From positions 1,343,611 through 1,407,610 of the forward strand of contig OZ026564.1 in NCBI GenBank assembly GCA_964020155.1: 64,000 bases of DNA, written 5' to 3'. Under the pieces are notes generated by a model, which saw only the letters and a list, made by a program, of their open reading frames with translations, was not told where the DNA came from and searched no databases. Shown here piece after piece: positions 63,395 to 64,000 of the stretch. The stretch is from Chondrilla cf. caribensis. Lineage: Eukaryota > Porifera > Demospongiae > Chondrillida > Chondrillidae. Numbering within the stretch: position 1 is the stretch's first letter; each line of letters begins with the position of its first letter. The position numbers and the translations under genes were made by a program.

Positions 63395-63640
63395 AACACC
63401 TTCCATTTTGTAATGTACATTTCCATTATAAAAGGAATCAGGCTTGGGTCCACAAATTTGTAAACCCAATGAGGCATCAACTGCAAGTTTATTGAACACA
63501 TTGATTATTGTTATTTGTTTTGTGTTTTGAATGTGTAAACATGCTTTGATCTCCCTTTGATATTTGTGGGTTTGCAAATTTGTGGACCCAAGCCTGATTC
63601 CTTTTATAATGGAAATATGCATTACGAAATGGAAGGTGTT
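63395..63640. mobile_element. 246-bp TIR element (MITE) with empty site in the RTK-B copy
   Basis: Ends AACACCTTCCATTTTGTAAT and near complement, with ~70-bp inverted ends containing 'gcttgggtccacaaatttg'. Flanked by ATAA on both sides; the matching position at 23762-23765 has a single ATAA and no insert. Confidence 0.9.
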
Positions 63641-63701
63641 ATAAACAATCATAACAATGTTTGATGGTACTTACATAACTCATTATTATTCACCATGAAG
63701 C

Positions 63702-63708
63702 TTTAAAA
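63702..63708 (+). promoter_or_regulatory. TATA-like element upstream of RTK-D
   Basis: 'tttaaaa' about 90 bp before the ATG at 63793, the counterpart of 23823 upstream of RTK-B. Weak support. Confidence 0.25.
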
Positions 63709-63792
63709 ACCTCTACAATCAGCTCCAGTACAGTCCAAAGGGTCAGCATCCCAGCAAGTGTAGTTGGTGTCCACATTACCAGTATGGGTACT

Positions 63793-64000
63793 ATGGAGGG
63801 TTTCAAAGTACTGCTAGCTATGTGCTTCCTGATGAGTACTGCAAGTGTTCAAGGTGAGGAACTGGTTACATGGATGGGTATTGTACAATCACTGACTCAA
63901 AGTTGATCACTTGCTCTCTACAAATACAGGAATCAGCAACAGTGGAAATGAGTTCACCCTCATGTTTCCACCTAATTTGGAAGATGCAAGTGCTGAATTC
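63793..64000 (+). CDS. RTK-D: third paralogue, signal peptide and first residues of IgGFc-binding domain (truncated by window)
   Basis: Exon 63793-63853 encodes MEGFKVLLAMCFLMSTASVQ, differing from RTK-B at one residue. Exon 63930 onward reads ISNSGNEFTLMFPPNLEDAS to the window end. Same phase-1 intron and the same upstream flank as RTK-B. It implies a third receptor of the array to the right. Confidence 0.85.

Larger units (their letters stand above)
62771..64000 (+). repeat. RTK-D upstream region, duplicate of 23142-24130
   Basis: Colinear with the RTK-B upstream region with few substitutions; the only large difference is the TIR element at 63395-63640. Confidence 0.9.

Overview
The window reads as nuclear DNA of an early-branching animal, most plausibly a demosponge. 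It is AT-rich, its genes carry many GT-AG introns, and it holds mobile elements of animal type: Tc1/mariner, a tyrosine-recombinase (DUF3504-like) fragment, non-LTR reverse-transcriptase pieces, foldback elements and many small TIR elements. The main content is a tandem family of chimeric receptor tyrosine kinases (RTKs) with IgGFc-binding and Calx-beta ectodomains. Large lineage-specific RTK sets and Calx-beta surface proteins are known from sponges, but the species assignment is inference.

Layout. Positions 1-16696 hold RTK-A, entered inside its first IgGFc-binding exon: IgGFc, Calx-beta, IgGFc, three Calx-beta, transmembrane segment, juxtamembrane and kinase. I could place 20 exons whose lengths sum to an exact multiple of three (1786 codons plus stop). 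Positions 16697-23913 are intergenic repeats and retroelement debris. RTK-B runs from 23914 to 44549: signal peptide, IgGFc, five intact and one frameshifted Calx-beta domain, TM and kinase. Its frame closes (1601 codons plus stop) only if the frameshifted half-domain exon at 36965-37107 is skipped. A possible extra tail exon with SH2-ligand-like tyrosines lies at 45381-45541. Positions 46430-50514 carry a multi-exon gene of an uncharacterised metazoan family, possibly transposon-derived. Positions 50515-56956 are dense in inverted-repeat elements, including two adjacent 874-bp foldbacks. Positions 56957-57837 (minus strand) encode the C-terminal part of a CYTH-domain protein with one frameshift. 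Positions 57838-63792 contain a duplicated intergenic block, a DUF3504-like fragment and a reverse-transcriptase-linked fragment. At 63793-64000 a third paralogue, RTK-D, begins with the same signal-peptide exon as RTK-B.

How the parts fit. All ectodomain exons are phase 1-1 and multiples of three, and each Calx-beta domain is cut into two cassettes. Cassettes can therefore be gained, lost or skipped without breaking frame. RTK-B shows this directly: a ~4.2-kb internal tandem duplication copied two Calx-beta domains together with an intronic Tc1 fragment. The coding parts of the A and B kinases are nearly identical while their introns have diverged. The picture is a cell-surface sensor family with a conserved signalling end and a fast-evolving recognition end. 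A role in self/non-self or microbial recognition is an attractive inference but is not shown by sequence alone.
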